Source: Pseudobacter ginsenosidimutans (GTDB taxonomy: Bacteria; Bacteroidota; Bacteroidia; Chitinophagales; Chitinophagaceae). Taken from it: a stretch of DNA of 64,000 bases. The DNA is taken from assembly GCF_007970185.1 (NCBI RefSeq), contig NZ_CP042431.1:434001-498000 (forward strand), read 5' to 3'. The notes beneath the pieces were generated by a model. That model saw only the letters and a list, made by a program, of their open reading frames with translations, did no database searches and was not told where the DNA came from. Positions 35,734-43,904 of this stretch are shown here, in pieces (position 1 is the stretch's first letter; every line of letters begins with the position of its first letter). Made by a program: the position numbers and the translations under genes.

Positions 35734-36414
35734 ATGGTAAAAGCCGGTACTATACAGAACATCCTTTGCATCATCGCCATGCTGGCTGCGCTGGCTCCGG
35801 CCCTGATCATCCTGTTCAGGCGCGTGTGGCAATCGGATATACTGAACTTCCTGATGGTGTTTTCTTTGCTCAGCTTCATGCACCAGTTGCTTGCGGGAAT
35901 CATGCCAGTCAACCAGATCAGCTACCACTTCACTCATGCAGCTTTCAGTCTCAGTGAATTCATCCTATTGCTTTTCCTGCTCCGGCCACCGGCAAAACCA
36001 AAATGGATGCGCGACCTCTTCCATATCTTCTCCATCGCATTCCTCTCTGTTATCATTACGGTATATGCCATCATGGGGGCCACGTCTTCCGGCAGTACGG
36101 TAATGGTTTTACAGAACCTGATCCTGCTGGCTGCCGCCATTGCAGGTGTGATACAGCTTCTTAAATCGGATGAAGTATTCATCTTCCAGCTTCCGCTTTT
36201 CTGGATCATCGCAGGTACAATCGCCTTCTCCTGCATGGAGCTTTTGCTGGCAATGATCCCTTATAACGGGAACGGACAGCCGCAACGCGAAATGGCCATC
36301 ATGCAATCGCTCGTGATCATTATCAGGAGCATCTTCTTCATCATCGCCGCTTTCACTAAAATAAAGAACCCCGCAGTGAAACACACTACAGGGTTCAAAG
36401 AGTTCAGGTATTGA
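35734..36414 (+). CDS. Polytopic membrane protein (about seven helices) beside two-component genes
   Basis: 226 residues with no signal peptide but about seven hydrophobic helices: roughly 8-28, 36-55, 65-85, 97-117, 122-142, 152-172, 190-210. Short basic loops (FRRVW, RPPAKPKWMR) suggest the usual inside-positive topology. Its layout and scattered identities (a S.SEF/VFEY.LL helix, then LR; LIL; PLFWIIAGT versus YTFWVIVGI) suggest distant homology with the frameshifted gene at 33390-34112. I do not recognise a named family. The gene neighbourhood suggests a sensory or regulatory membrane component. Confidence 0.75.
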   Translation: MVKAGTIQNILCIIAMLAALAPALIILFRRVWQSDILNFLMVFSLLSFMHQLLAGIMPVNQISYHFTHAAFSLSEFILLLFLLRPPAKPKWMRDLFHIFSIAFLSVIITVYAIMGATSSGSTVMVLQNLILLAAAIAGVIQLLKSDEVFIFQLPLFWIIAGTIAFSCMELLLAMIPYNGNGQPQREMAIMQSLVIIIRSIFFIIAAFTKIKNPAVKHTTGFKEFRY

Positions 36415-36419
36415 CCAGG

Positions 36420-37079
36420 TCAGATCTTCATTTCGGGAATATCTCCTTCGATGATGAGCTTACCGGCCGTTTTTGATTTGATCTCGTCCACAGACACACC
36501 GGGCGCACGTTCCAGCAATTTGAAGCCGCCTCCGGGCATTACTTCCAGCACAGCCAGGTCAGACACTATTCGTTTTACGCAGTTCACTCCTGTGAGCGGC
36601 AGCGTACAGGCAGGCAGCACTTTCGATTCTCCCCTGGGGTTAGTATGCATCATCGCCACGATGATATTCTTGGCGCTGGCCACCAGGTCCATCGCTCCTC
36701 CCATCCCTTTCACCATTTTCCCGGGGATCTTCCAGTTGGCAATATCTCCGTTCTCGGACACTTCCATCGCTCCGAGAACAGTGAGATCAACTTTCCCGGC
36801 ACGGATCATTCCAAAACTTTCAGCGCTGTCGAAGAAAGCGCTGCCGGGAATGGTAGTAACCGTTTCCTTGCCTGCATTGATCAGGTCTGCATCGATCTGA
36901 TCTTCGTCGGGATAAGGACCCATGCCGAGCAGTCCGTTTTCCGACTGCAGCATGATGCTCATTCCTTCAGGGATATAATTGCTCACCAGCGTGGGAATGC
37001 CGATGCCAAGATTAACATACATGCCATCGCGCAGTTCCTGCGCAATGCGTTTTGCAATACCGAATTTATCTAAAGCCAT
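36420..37079 (-). CDS. scoB: 3-oxoacid CoA-transferase subunit B
   Basis: 219 residues. The family's catalytic glutamate lies in [14 protein letters not shown] near residue 48, and [28 protein letters not shown] and [21 protein letters not shown] are characteristic. With subunit A it transfers CoA from succinyl-CoA (or another donor) to acetoacetate, linking ketone-body or short-chain acid use to acetyl-CoA. It lies 32 bases after scoA and converges on the membrane protein gene with five bases between stops. Confidence 0.92.
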   Translation of the reverse strand: MALDKFGIAKRIAQELRDGMYVNLGIGIPTLVSNYIPEGMSIMLQSENGLLGMGPYPDEDQIDADLINAGKETVTTIPGSAFFDSAESFGMIRAGKVDLTVLGAMEVSENGDIANWKIPGKMVKGMGGAMDLVASAKNIIVAMMHTNPRGESKVLPACTLPLTGVNCVKRIVSDLAVLEVMPGGGFKLLERAPGVSVDEIKSKTAGKLIIEGDIPEMKI

Positions 37080-37111
37080 AAAAGCATTTGAAGATGAAAA
37101 AATAGAACAGG

Positions 37112-37804
37112 TCAGAGTTTTACGGTGCGCCTTTCAATCCGTTTCTCATAATTGGAGCCCTGAAAGATGCGGTGGACGTAGATTCCGGCCACATGTACGT
37201 CATCCGGATCGATCTCGCCGGGTTTTACCAGATGCTCTACTTCCGCAATGGTGATATCACCCGCTTTCGCCATGGAGGTAGAGAAATTCCGGGTGGTTTT
37301 GCGGAATACCAGGTTGCCCATGGTATCGCCTTTCCAGGCTTTTACGATAGAGAAAGACGCATGCAGAGCATGTTCCATCAGGTACATCTTTCCATTGAAC
37401 TCGCGCACTTCTTTTCCTGCGGCTATTTCAGTTCCATAACCTGCCGGCGTATAGAAAGCGGGAATGCCCATACCGGCCATCTGTATGCGCGTAGCCAGCG
37501 TCCCTTGCGGAATAAGGTCCACTTCCAGTTCTCCATTGAGCAACTGGCGCTCGAACTCTGCATTCTCTCCCACATAGGAGCTCATCATCTTTTTGATCTG
37601 GCGGGTCTTCAGCATCAGGCCCAATCCAAAATCATCCACACCGGCATTATTGGAGATGCAGGTAAGGTTCTTCACCCCGCTGCGCACCAGCGCCGCAATA
37701 CTGTTCTCGGGGATACCACAAAGACCAAAGCCACCCAACATGATGGTGGCTCCGTCCTGTATATCTTTTACTGCCTCATCGGCATTTGCAACAACTTTGT
37801 TCAT
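37112..37804 (-). CDS. scoA: 3-oxoacid CoA-transferase subunit A
   Basis: 230 residues from the ATG at 37804 ([15 protein letters not shown]). The in-frame ATG at 37831 would place the start upstream of or inside the promoter box and adds nine residues not needed by the family. [16 protein letters not shown] near residues 24-39 is the CoA-transferase family I signature. The segment [18 protein letters not shown] is typical of the A subunit. It is the first gene of a two-gene operon with scoB. Confidence 0.92.
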   Translation of the reverse strand: MNKVVANADEAVKDIQDGATIMLGGFGLCGIPENSIAALVRSGVKNLTCISNNAGVDDFGLGLMLKTRQIKKMMSSYVGENAEFERQLLNGELEVDLIPQGTLATRIQMAGMGIPAFYTPAGYGTEIAAGKEVREFNGKMYLMEHALHASFSIVKAWKGDTMGNLVFRKTTRNFSTSMAKAGDITIAEVEHLVKPGEIDPDDVHVAGIYVHRIFQGSNYEKRIERRTVKL

Positions 37805-37828
37805 ATCTGACAAGCGAATTTTAGATGG

Positions 37829-37860
37829 CAAAAATACAGATAAACCCGAAGGTGGGTAAA
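37829..37860 (-). promoter_or_regulatory. Putative scoAB promoter
   Basis: On the minus strand TTTA (37860-37857) and TATTTTTG (37836-37829) are separated by 20 bases. One -33 base differs from consensus. The leader to the ATG at 37804 would be about 20 bases. Confidence 0.5.
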
Positions 37861-37864
37861 CGGC

Positions 37865-38524
37865 TTATGGCACGGGCTTCAAACGCTGGTCCCTGGCCCT
37901 GTTGCGTAATCTGTTGAGCACGGAATCCTTCCTGCGTTTCAGGTCTGCCGAATCCAGTTTCATTTTTGGATTGGCAGGTTTTATTTTTTTGGCGATAGAG
38001 TCTGCCCTCAATTTGTTGGCAACCGAATCAGCTTTCCGTTTATTGGCGATGGAATCTCTATATGATTTAGCATATACAGTATCCTTCATTTTCAGGTTCT
38101 GGAGAGAATCTTTTTTCTGCTGTTCACGCTGGCGCTCCTGCAACTCTTCGTCCCTTTTGCGATTGGCGCGGGTATAGATGGAATCGAACATCGATTTACT
38201 GATGTCCGGACGGGACAAATAGAACCTGTAGCTTTTCAGGAACTCTTCCTGTGAAATATCATGGATCTGGAATACCTGATCGTACAGCTTGAGGGTTTCA
38301 GTCTTGATATCCTTACGCTTGGAGGTATCCGAAGGGAAATAGGTGATAGCATACCGGTCTGCCAGGATCATATCCCACATTACTGCCTGCATAGACTCAC
38401 GGTCCAGCACACCTGAAGGGACTTTGTTCTTATCGGAGCAAGCGCCCAAACCCAGCACCACAGCGATTCCTATGATCCATACAATACTTCCTCTCTTCCG
38501 TTTCACAAAGTGCGAACGCATCAT
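37865..38524 (-). CDS. DUF4296 lipoprotein
   Basis: 219 residues. A membrane-targeting segment ends in LGAC, giving a lipidated Cys29. The DUF4296 block is KVPSGVLDRESMQAVMWDMILAD near 34-56, followed by helices with FLKSYRFYLSRPDIS near 104-118. The last 80 residues are highly charged, with repeated DSLQ, DSVAN and RKADS units that probably form a long helix or an extended linker. Function is unknown. It overlaps the porD stop by four bases (ATGA), so it is translationally coupled to a T9SS gene, which suggests an envelope role. Confidence 0.82.
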   Translation of the reverse strand: MMRSHFVKRKRGSIVWIIGIAVVLGLGACSDKNKVPSGVLDRESMQAVMWDMILADRYAITYFPSDTSKRKDIKTETLKLYDQVFQIHDISQEEFLKSYRFYLSRPDISKSMFDSIYTRANRKRDEELQERQREQQKKDSLQNLKMKDTVYAKSYRDSIANKRKADSVANKLRADSIAKKIKPANPKMKLDSADLKRRKDSVLNRLRNRARDQRLKPVP

Positions 38525-39441
38525 TTCAATTCCGATTTATAGGTGTTGGCGTTGGAGATATCGATCTTCTGGAGGATATCCCGCGCTTTCTGTTTTTCTT
38601 CGGGTGTGGCTTTTTTGAAGATCCTGATCAGTTCCTGGGATTTGCCCTGGAGGAAGAAAGGGATGATCATCGTATTGCCGATATCGTTATTGAGGCTGTT
38701 GAGCATACTGAGGGTATTCAGTACTGCTGTACGGCCTTCATTTTCGTTCTCATACATATGGTCCATTCCGAGCCTGTAATAGCTGTACATGGCTTCGTGA
38801 ATGGAATTGTAGCGGTTGTTCACCAGGTTCTCCACCAGCCAGTAGCGGTTGCGCAATCCGTCGAATGCTTTCCAGCCGGTGATATCCCTGTTCTCAGGAG
38901 CATTGTTCACTACATTTTGTGCTTTCTGGAAATAAGGATCGCCGCCACGGAGTGAAAAGGAATTGAAATCGAGGCCCAGGATCATGTACACATAATACGC
39001 AAACACGGCGCTGAGGTTGGATACCAGCGGATCTGAGCCGGACACGCGATTGTCGTTGAACTCGAAAGGCTGGAATTCCACGTAGCGGAAGGTAAGGCCA
39101 TCGTCCTGAAAATTGATCAATGGCGTTTCGTAGTTGGTATTGAATACGGGACGTGCAGCCTGCACCGTTAGTGTGGCTTTGTAAATATTGCCAGGTTGCG
39201 CTTCCAGGATGTTCACCAGGAAATTGCAATTGATCTTTTCATTGGCCTGAAAAGTTTCATTGGTCCATTTTCTGGTATTGAGAAAATTGGTGATGGTGTT
39301 CTGCAGCGTGGAGAACACCTTCTTATCCGTTTGTGAGCTCACGCGGCCGGCATTGATACTGACGCGGGCATTGAGCTCCTGCGCCTGGATCATGATTGGC
39401 AAAACAGCCACTGTGAGTATCAGCAATATCTGTTTACGCAT
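38521..39441 (-). CDS. porD: PorD, type IX secretion factor (DUF4835)
   Basis: 306 residues with a signal peptide (residues 1-20, ending IMIQAQ). The DUF4835 features are ELNARVSINAGRVSSQTDKKVF at the mature N terminus, WTNETFQANEKINCNF, VQAARPVFNTNYETP and YYVYMILGLDFNSFS. This family includes PorD, required for type IX secretion in Porphyromonas gingivalis, although its molecular role is less clear than that of SprA. It overlaps coaBC by eight bases upstream and the DUF4296 gene by four downstream, a tightly coupled operon. Residues near the end (GKSQELIRIF) form amphipathic helices. Confidence 0.9.
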   Translation of the reverse strand: MRKQILLILTVAVLPIMIQAQELNARVSINAGRVSSQTDKKVFSTLQNTITNFLNTRKWTNETFQANEKINCNFLVNILEAQPGNIYKATLTVQAARPVFNTNYETPLINFQDDGLTFRYVEFQPFEFNDNRVSGSDPLVSNLSAVFAYYVYMILGLDFNSFSLRGGDPYFQKAQNVVNNAPENRDITGWKAFDGLRNRYWLVENLVNNRYNSIHEAMYSYYRLGMDHMYENENEGRTAVLNTLSMLNSLNNDIGNTMIIPFFLQGKSQELIRIFKKATPEEKQKARDILQKIDISNANTYKSELK

Positions 39442-40630
39442 ATAGCATTTTTACAATTCTGTCAACAATATCCCTGGCTACTTCCTTTTTGGGTTTCCGT
39501 TCGTAGGGGATCTCGTTTCCGTCTTTCTCGAAAATGGTGACCTTATTGGTATCAAAACCGAAACCGGCGCCATTATCGTTGAGCGAGTTCAGCACTATCA
39601 TGTCTGCATTCTTCTTTTGCAGCTTGGATTGCGCATAGGCTTTCTCGTTACGGTTCTCCAGTGCGAAGCCAACCAGTACCTGTCCATTATGTTTGCTGGC
39701 GCCCAGGCTGGCCAGGATATCTTTTGTTTTTGATAATTCAAGGGTAAAATTATCTTCCGTTTTTTTGATCTTTTCCTGCGATAAGCTGGTTGGACTGTAA
39801 TCAGCTACAGCAGCGGACATAACGGCCAGCGAGGCGGATGGCCAGTACATGGTACAGGCCTGGTACATTTCTTCGGCTGTTTGTACACGTTGTATGTGGA
39901 TCCCCTTTGCAGTGGTTGTATAGGAAGAGGGGCCGAGCACCAGGTGCACTTCCGCTCCCCTGCGGGCCAGTTCTTCTGCAATGGCGATACCCATTTTACC
40001 GGAGGAATGATTTCCGATAAAACGAACCGGGTCCAGTGGTTCGTATGTGGGGCCAGCAGTAACCAGGGCGCGCTGTCCTTCCAGGTCCTGCCGTTGGAAC
40101 AGGTGATCTTGCAGGTATTGCAGGATGGCTTCCGGTTCGGCCATACGGCCATCGCCGTGCAGGCCACTGGCGAGCTCGCCTTTGTCTACAGGGATCACTT
40201 TATTACCGAAGGATTCCAGGCGGGCCAGGTTTTCCCGCGTAGTGGGATGATGCCACATATCCTCATCCATTGCAGGCGCCACCACAACAGGACAGGTGGC
40301 CGAGAGATAAGTGGCGAGTACGATATTATCACATTGGCCGGTGGCCATTTTTGCGAGCGTATTGCAGCTAAGTGGCGCAATGAGCATTACATCTGCCCAG
40401 CGGCCGAGCATCACGTGATTGCTCCAGGCCTCCTCAGTGAAGAGCTCTGAAATAACCGGATGCTTTGATAGTGTTGACAGGGTAAGCGGGGTAACGAAAT
40501 CTTTGGCTGAAGGAGTGAGCACTACACGAACTTCCGCGCCAGCCTTGATGAGCAGGCGGATGATGAGGATGGATTTGTAAGCTGCGATGCTTCCGGTAAT
40601 GGCCAGCAGTATTTTCTTTCCCTGGAACAT
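39434..40630 (-). CDS. coaBC: Bifunctional phosphopantothenoylcysteine decarboxylase/phosphopantothenate-cysteine ligase
   Basis: 398 residues. The N-terminal CoaC flavoprotein half (1-185) has LLAITGSIAAYKS, TPSAKDFVTPLTL with the catalytic-site segment, CNTLAKMATGQCDNI, and VAPAMDEDMWHHP. The C-terminal CoaB half (about 190-398) has ALVTAGPTYEPLDPVRFIGN and HSSGKMGIAIAEEL, the nucleotide-binding start, and the late KKNADMIVLNSL lysine region. Together they make 4'-phosphopantetheine for coenzyme A. It begins the coaBC-porD-DUF4296 operon and follows the rpoZ terminator, so it has its own transcription start. Confidence 0.95.
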   Translation of the reverse strand: MFQGKKILLAITGSIAAYKSILIIRLLIKAGAEVRVVLTPSAKDFVTPLTLSTLSKHPVISELFTEEAWSNHVMLGRWADVMLIAPLSCNTLAKMATGQCDNIVLATYLSATCPVVVAPAMDEDMWHHPTTRENLARLESFGNKVIPVDKGELASGLHGDGRMAEPEAILQYLQDHLFQRQDLEGQRALVTAGPTYEPLDPVRFIGNHSSGKMGIAIAEELARRGAEVHLVLGPSSYTTTAKGIHIQRVQTAEEMYQACTMYWPSASLAVMSAAVADYSPTSLSQEKIKKTEDNFTLELSKTKDILASLGASKHNGQVLVGFALENRNEKAYAQSKLQKKNADMIVLNSLNDNGAGFGFDTNKVTIFEKDGNEIPYERKPKKEVARDIVDRIVKMLYA

Positions 40631-40700
40631 AGGCTAAAATTAAGAAGTTTCTGACAGGTAATGTTACGGGCGGTAAAGCAAGTTATGGGCCCTGTTCAGA

Positions 40701-40730
40701 CAAAAAAAGCGACAGAACGATTCTGTCGCT
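40701..40730 (-). terminator. Terminator after rpoZ
   Basis: On the minus strand a 10-base-pair stem (AGCGACAGAA / TTCTGTCGCT, 40730-40708) with a three-base loop is followed by seven T's (40707-40701 region). It separates the bamD-rpoZ transcript from coaBC. Confidence 0.88.
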
Positions 40731-40762
40731 TCACGAATTTTAGTTATCTCCAACAGCCATAT

Positions 40763-41104
40763 TTAGCTGAACAGATCATCCTCGTTCTTGCGATGGTAGA
40801 TCTTGTCTTCCAGGAATTCCTGGGTAGCCAGCAGCGCAGGATTGGGCATGCGCTCATAAGCACGGGAGATCTCGATCTGCTCTTTGTTCTCGTGGATCTC
40901 TTCGAGGCTGTCTGTATGGCTTGCAAACTCTTCCAGCTTGTTGTGCAGTTCCTCTTTCAGCCCGATATTGATCTGATTCGCACGCTTGGCAATGATGGCG
41001 ATGGACTCGTACACATTACCAGTCTTGGACTTGATCACATTCAGATCTTTGGTTTCTGCTACGTTAGTGGTGTTGGCACTAATTTGGCGTCTTAGCTTGC
41101 TCAT
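40763..41104 (-). CDS. rpoZ: DNA-directed RNA polymerase omega subunit (Bacteroidota type)
   Basis: 113 residues. The sequence GNVYESIAIIAKRANQINIG near residues 29-48 carries the omega signature (YE.I.I..KRA.QI). Omega helps assemble the beta' subunit and holds the ppGpp site in other bacteria. The C-terminal half (ISRAYERMPNPALLATQEFLEDKIYHR) is characteristic of the Bacteroidota form. Its start overlaps the end of bamD by 26 bases, a strong coupling, and a clear terminator follows its stop. Confidence 0.88.
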   Translation of the reverse strand: MSKLRRQISANTTNVAETKDLNVIKSKTGNVYESIAIIAKRANQINIGLKEELHNKLEEFASHTDSLEEIHENKEQIEISRAYERMPNPALLATQEFLEDKIYHRKNEDDLFS

Positions 41105-41894
41105 TAGATGGATCTTTGATGTTATTTTTAGATAATGTCAGATAACTGTCCACTTCCTTGCGCAATTTGCTATCAGGGAAGCGATCAATAAAATCGTTGC
41201 ATTCAGTCACTACCTGCTCATAGCGGGCTAATTTCTTATCCTCGATACTGTTGGATGCGAACTGATAATATGATTTGATCACCTGAAATTTATATTCGTC
41301 GCTTTTTTCAGAATCCGGAAAATCGTTCATCAGGGAGGTGTATGCGATAGCGGCAGCCCTGAAGTGACCCATATTGAAATAGAGTGCGGCGCTTTTATGC
41401 GCTTTGTCTTCCATTTTCTCACGGCATTTATCAATGATCCCGGAAGCCTCTTTGGAGCGGGGTGATTCCGGGTGGGTATTGATAAAGGTCTGCATCAGGC
41501 CGATCGTTTTCTGGGTATTGGTCTGGTCCAGTTCAGCTTTCGGGCTCTGACGGTAAAAAGTATACGCTCTCATGTACTCCATTTCCTCTGCTTTGGGACT
41601 GTTGGGGAACACTTCCACAAATTGTTTGAAGAGTGATTCCGCATTGGGCCAGTCTTTGAGGTAATAGCTGCAATAGGCGTACTTATAAAAAAGATCTTCG
41701 AACTGTGGTTGTCCTTTGAGCAAGGGGAACAGTTCGGCGTAGAGCTGTGAAGCAAAATGATACTTCTTGGCTACATAATATTTTTCCGCCATCCTCAACT
41801 TATACTCATAATCGTTGCTCTTCTGCACTTTGGCAAATTTGGAGCAGGAAACGGCTGTAATGGCCAGGAATACGAAGATGACAGTTAATCTCAT
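41079..41894 (-). CDS. bamD: Outer-membrane protein assembly factor BamD
   Basis: 271 residues from the ATG at 41894. A lipoprotein signal ends in AVSC (Cys17). The protein then consists of TPR-like helical pairs: AEKYYVAKKYHFASQLYAEL, KDWPNAESLFKQFVEVFPNSP, then SPRSKEASGIIDKC, AAAIAYTSLMNDFPDSE and YEQVVTECNDFIDRFPDSK. BamD is the essential lipoprotein partner of BamA in inserting beta-barrels into the outer membrane. The in-frame ATG at 41954 lies upstream of a TAACTTTG promoter box and adds residues before the signal, so it is rejected. It overlaps rpoZ by 26 bases. Confidence 0.92.
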   Translation of the reverse strand: MRLTVIFVFLAITAVSCSKFAKVQKSNDYEYKLRMAEKYYVAKKYHFASQLYAELFPLLKGQPQFEDLFYKYAYCSYYLKDWPNAESLFKQFVEVFPNSPKAEEMEYMRAYTFYRQSPKAELDQTNTQKTIGLMQTFINTHPESPRSKEASGIIDKCREKMEDKAHKSAALYFNMGHFRAAAIAYTSLMNDFPDSEKSDEYKFQVIKSYYQFASNSIEDKKLARYEQVVTECNDFIDRFPDSKLRKEVDSYLTLSKNNIKDPSNEQAKTPN

Positions 41895-41903
41895 AAAAGT
41901 GGG

Positions 41904-41934
41904 CAAAGTTAAGGATTTAGGTACAAATATTAAA
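41904..41934 (-). promoter_or_regulatory. Putative bamD-rpoZ promoter
   Basis: On the minus strand TTTA (41934-41931) and TAACTTTG (41911-41904) are 19 bases apart. The ATG at 41894 is nine bases after the box, another extremely short leader. Confidence 0.5.
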
Positions 41935-41981
41935 GGATTAGTTATTATCCTCAAAAAGAGGAAGTTAATAAAATTATAAAA

Positions 41982-42026
41982 CCCTTTGATCCAGCCGCCG
42001 GTATTATCCGGCGGCCGACCAAAGGG
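41982..42026 (-). terminator. Terminator after the OmpA-family gene
   Basis: Two stacked stems, CCCTTTG/CAAAGGG (outer) and GCCGCCGG/CCGGCGGC (inner, loop TATTAT), lie just after the OmpA-family stop. On the minus strand the stem is followed by TTTTATAATTTT. Confidence 0.85.
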
Positions 42027-42053
42027 CTTTTAGTATAGTCAAAGCAAAAATGA

Positions 42054-43697
42054 TTATCCTCTGCGGCGTAAGTTGGGGTGAGGAGCAGGAACTGTAGTAG
42101 GTCCTTCTTCACCAGTACCATCGCGCAGGTCAACGGTGTTGCAATCTCCGTTCATTTCACCGTATTTGAAGATAAAGCGGTCAGCGCTGATACCTTCTTT
42201 TTCAACCAGGTGGTTGATCACGGCATTCACACGGTCCCAGCTCAATTGTTGTTCAGTTTTGTTGGTAGAGCAGTAGCCTACAACAGCAACTTTACAATCA
42301 GAGTGGTCGCGCATTTTCTGAGCTACGCTGGCCAGAAGGGCCTTAGAGTCGTTGCTCAGTACAACAGTTTTGCCTTTGAAAGAGATGCTTGGGAGGTCTC
42401 CGATCTGGCAGTTACCACCAGGTTTGTAGTTAGCCAGTTTATCACGGAGCTCTTTGCAGCACTCAGGCTCTGGGCATTTACCTACACCATCAGCGTCAAC
42501 AGGCTGACATTGTGTGGGGGTAATGAGTTCTTTGTCTTTGTAGTCAGGAACACCGTCACCGTCAGTATCGCGGCTTACACCACGGGTATCAACAGGTGCA
42601 CCGGCAGGTGTGTTTGGCTCCTGGTCGAATTGGTCAGTAACGCCGTCGCCGTCTGCATCATCCAGAACTGGCTTGGGCAGCTTCATATGACGTGGAGCGT
42701 TGAGCTCGTTGTAAGCGTAATCCAGAGGATTCAGCCACCAGAGTGGTTCAACGGATTTACCACCGATATTGAAGTTCAGACCAATTGAAGCGAAGTTGAA
42801 GATATCTTTATCGGGAGTCAGAGCAGGAGCTGTTGCATCATTCTCTTGCCATTGCATACCATCCAGCAGGTCAGTTTTAGCAACAGTAACCTTATCCTCG
42901 ATAGAGAGGCTAAGTGTTTTGCTCAGCCTGAACTGCATACCGCCACCGAAAACAAAAGTTGGTTTGAAAGGCTTATCGAAGAGTTCTGCGCCTTTATCCC
43001 TTTCTGCTTGTGTTTCGTAAGAATCATCCTGCATGTCTTTCAGAGCTTTGCGGAGATCTTTTCTGTCCTTGTAAGGACGTGGGCTTGCCTGATACTGGTT
43101 ATAAACATTAGTATAATCGTAAATGCTATTACCGTTCAGAGCATTCACTTTCACGTCATAAACCAGACCACCCACACCTACGAAGCCATAGATGTTGAAG
43201 CCGGATTTGGCTTTATGGAAGCGAATATTGTTCAACGTGAATACACCTTGTAAACTACCATCATACATTGTTGATTTGTAGTTGTAGAACACATGATCGC
43301 CTACGGTATAACCTGCGTATTGATTTTGAACAGTAATTCTGTTCACTGCTCCTGGTTGCCAATTCTGACCTCTCGCCTGGTAGTAACCGAAGTCGGCTCT
43401 CAGAGAGAATACATAACCTAAAGCCTTGCGAACGTGGAGACCAGCGCCCCAACCCGGCCTGGAACGAACGTCGCCGGAAATGGTAGCGTAACCGCCTTTC
43501 ACGCCTATTTCCCATTTATTTCTGGGTTTGGCAGGAAAAGCGTAATTATTTGCCATGAACTCTGTGTGCTGAGGGAGTCTTTTTGAGGGAATTACAGAGG
43601 AATCCTGTACGTCATAACTTCCGCCTATCTGGGCAAACGCGCCTGACGAGAGCAGGCATAGTAAGCCAAATAAACCTGTGTACTTTTTGCTTGCCAT
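42054..43697 (-). CDS. OmpA-family outer-membrane protein with calcium-type repeats
   Basis: 547 residues. Signal peptide 1-22 (ending GAFAQ). Residues 60-325 look like a beta-barrel (WEIGVKGGYATISGDV, LRADFGYYQARG, FVFGGGMQFRLSKTLSLSIED). Thrombospondin type 3 / calcium-binding repeats follow (DADGDGVTDQFDQ, DTDGDGVPDYKDK near 350-400). The C-terminal OmpA domain (about 440-530) has CKVAVVGYCSTNKTEQQLSWDR-like text and binds peptidoglycan in related proteins. It probably links the outer membrane to the cell wall. Its strong promoter and terminator make it a single-gene, probably highly expressed unit. Confidence 0.92.
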   Translation of the reverse strand: MASKKYTGLFGLLCLLSSGAFAQIGGSYDVQDSSVIPSKRLPQHTEFMANNYAFPAKPRNKWEIGVKGGYATISGDVRSRPGWGAGLHVRKALGYVFSLRADFGYYQARGQNWQPGAVNRITVQNQYAGYTVGDHVFYNYKSTMYDGSLQGVFTLNNIRFHKAKSGFNIYGFVGVGGLVYDVKVNALNGNSIYDYTNVYNQYQASPRPYKDRKDLRKALKDMQDDSYETQAERDKGAELFDKPFKPTFVFGGGMQFRLSKTLSLSIEDKVTVAKTDLLDGMQWQENDATAPALTPDKDIFNFASIGLNFNIGGKSVEPLWWLNPLDYAYNELNAPRHMKLPKPVLDDADGDGVTDQFDQEPNTPAGAPVDTRGVSRDTDGDGVPDYKDKELITPTQCQPVDADGVGKCPEPECCKELRDKLANYKPGGNCQIGDLPSISFKGKTVVLSNDSKALLASVAQKMRDHSDCKVAVVGYCSTNKTEQQLSWDRVNAVINHLVEKEGISADRFIFKYGEMNGDCNTVDLRDGTGEEGPTTVPAPHPNLRRRG

Positions 43698-43747
43698 AAC
43701 TAAAATTTATGTGAAGGATTAAGAAAACCAATTATCCGAATTAGGTG

Positions 43748-43778
43748 CAAAAATATTAATTGCAAACTAAATACCAAA
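43748..43778 (-). promoter_or_regulatory. OmpA-family gene promoter
   Basis: On the minus strand TTTG (43778-43775) is followed after exactly 19 bases by TATTTTTG (43755-43748), a full consensus match. The leader to the ATG at 43697 is about 45 bases, longer than most in this window. Confidence 0.68.
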
Positions 43779-43879
43779 TTTTTTTAACCAACGTTGCGTG
43801 CATTATCTTGCTGTCTTTCACCCTTTAAGAGTGCGCGAAAACAGGGCTGTTTTACCGTTAGTAATACACAGTAAAATAG

Positions 43880-43887
43880 TATGTTTG
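43880..43887 (+). promoter_or_regulatory. Putative -7 box of the polyprenyl synthase gene
   Basis: TATGTTTG matches TAnnTTTG, and the ATG inside it (43881) is the longest possible start of the gene. If the box is real, the true start is the ATG at 43905. No good -33 partner is present (TTTA at 43851 is 25 bases away). Confidence 0.4.
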
Positions 43888-43904
43888 CCGTTCTTTTTCC
43901 AATC

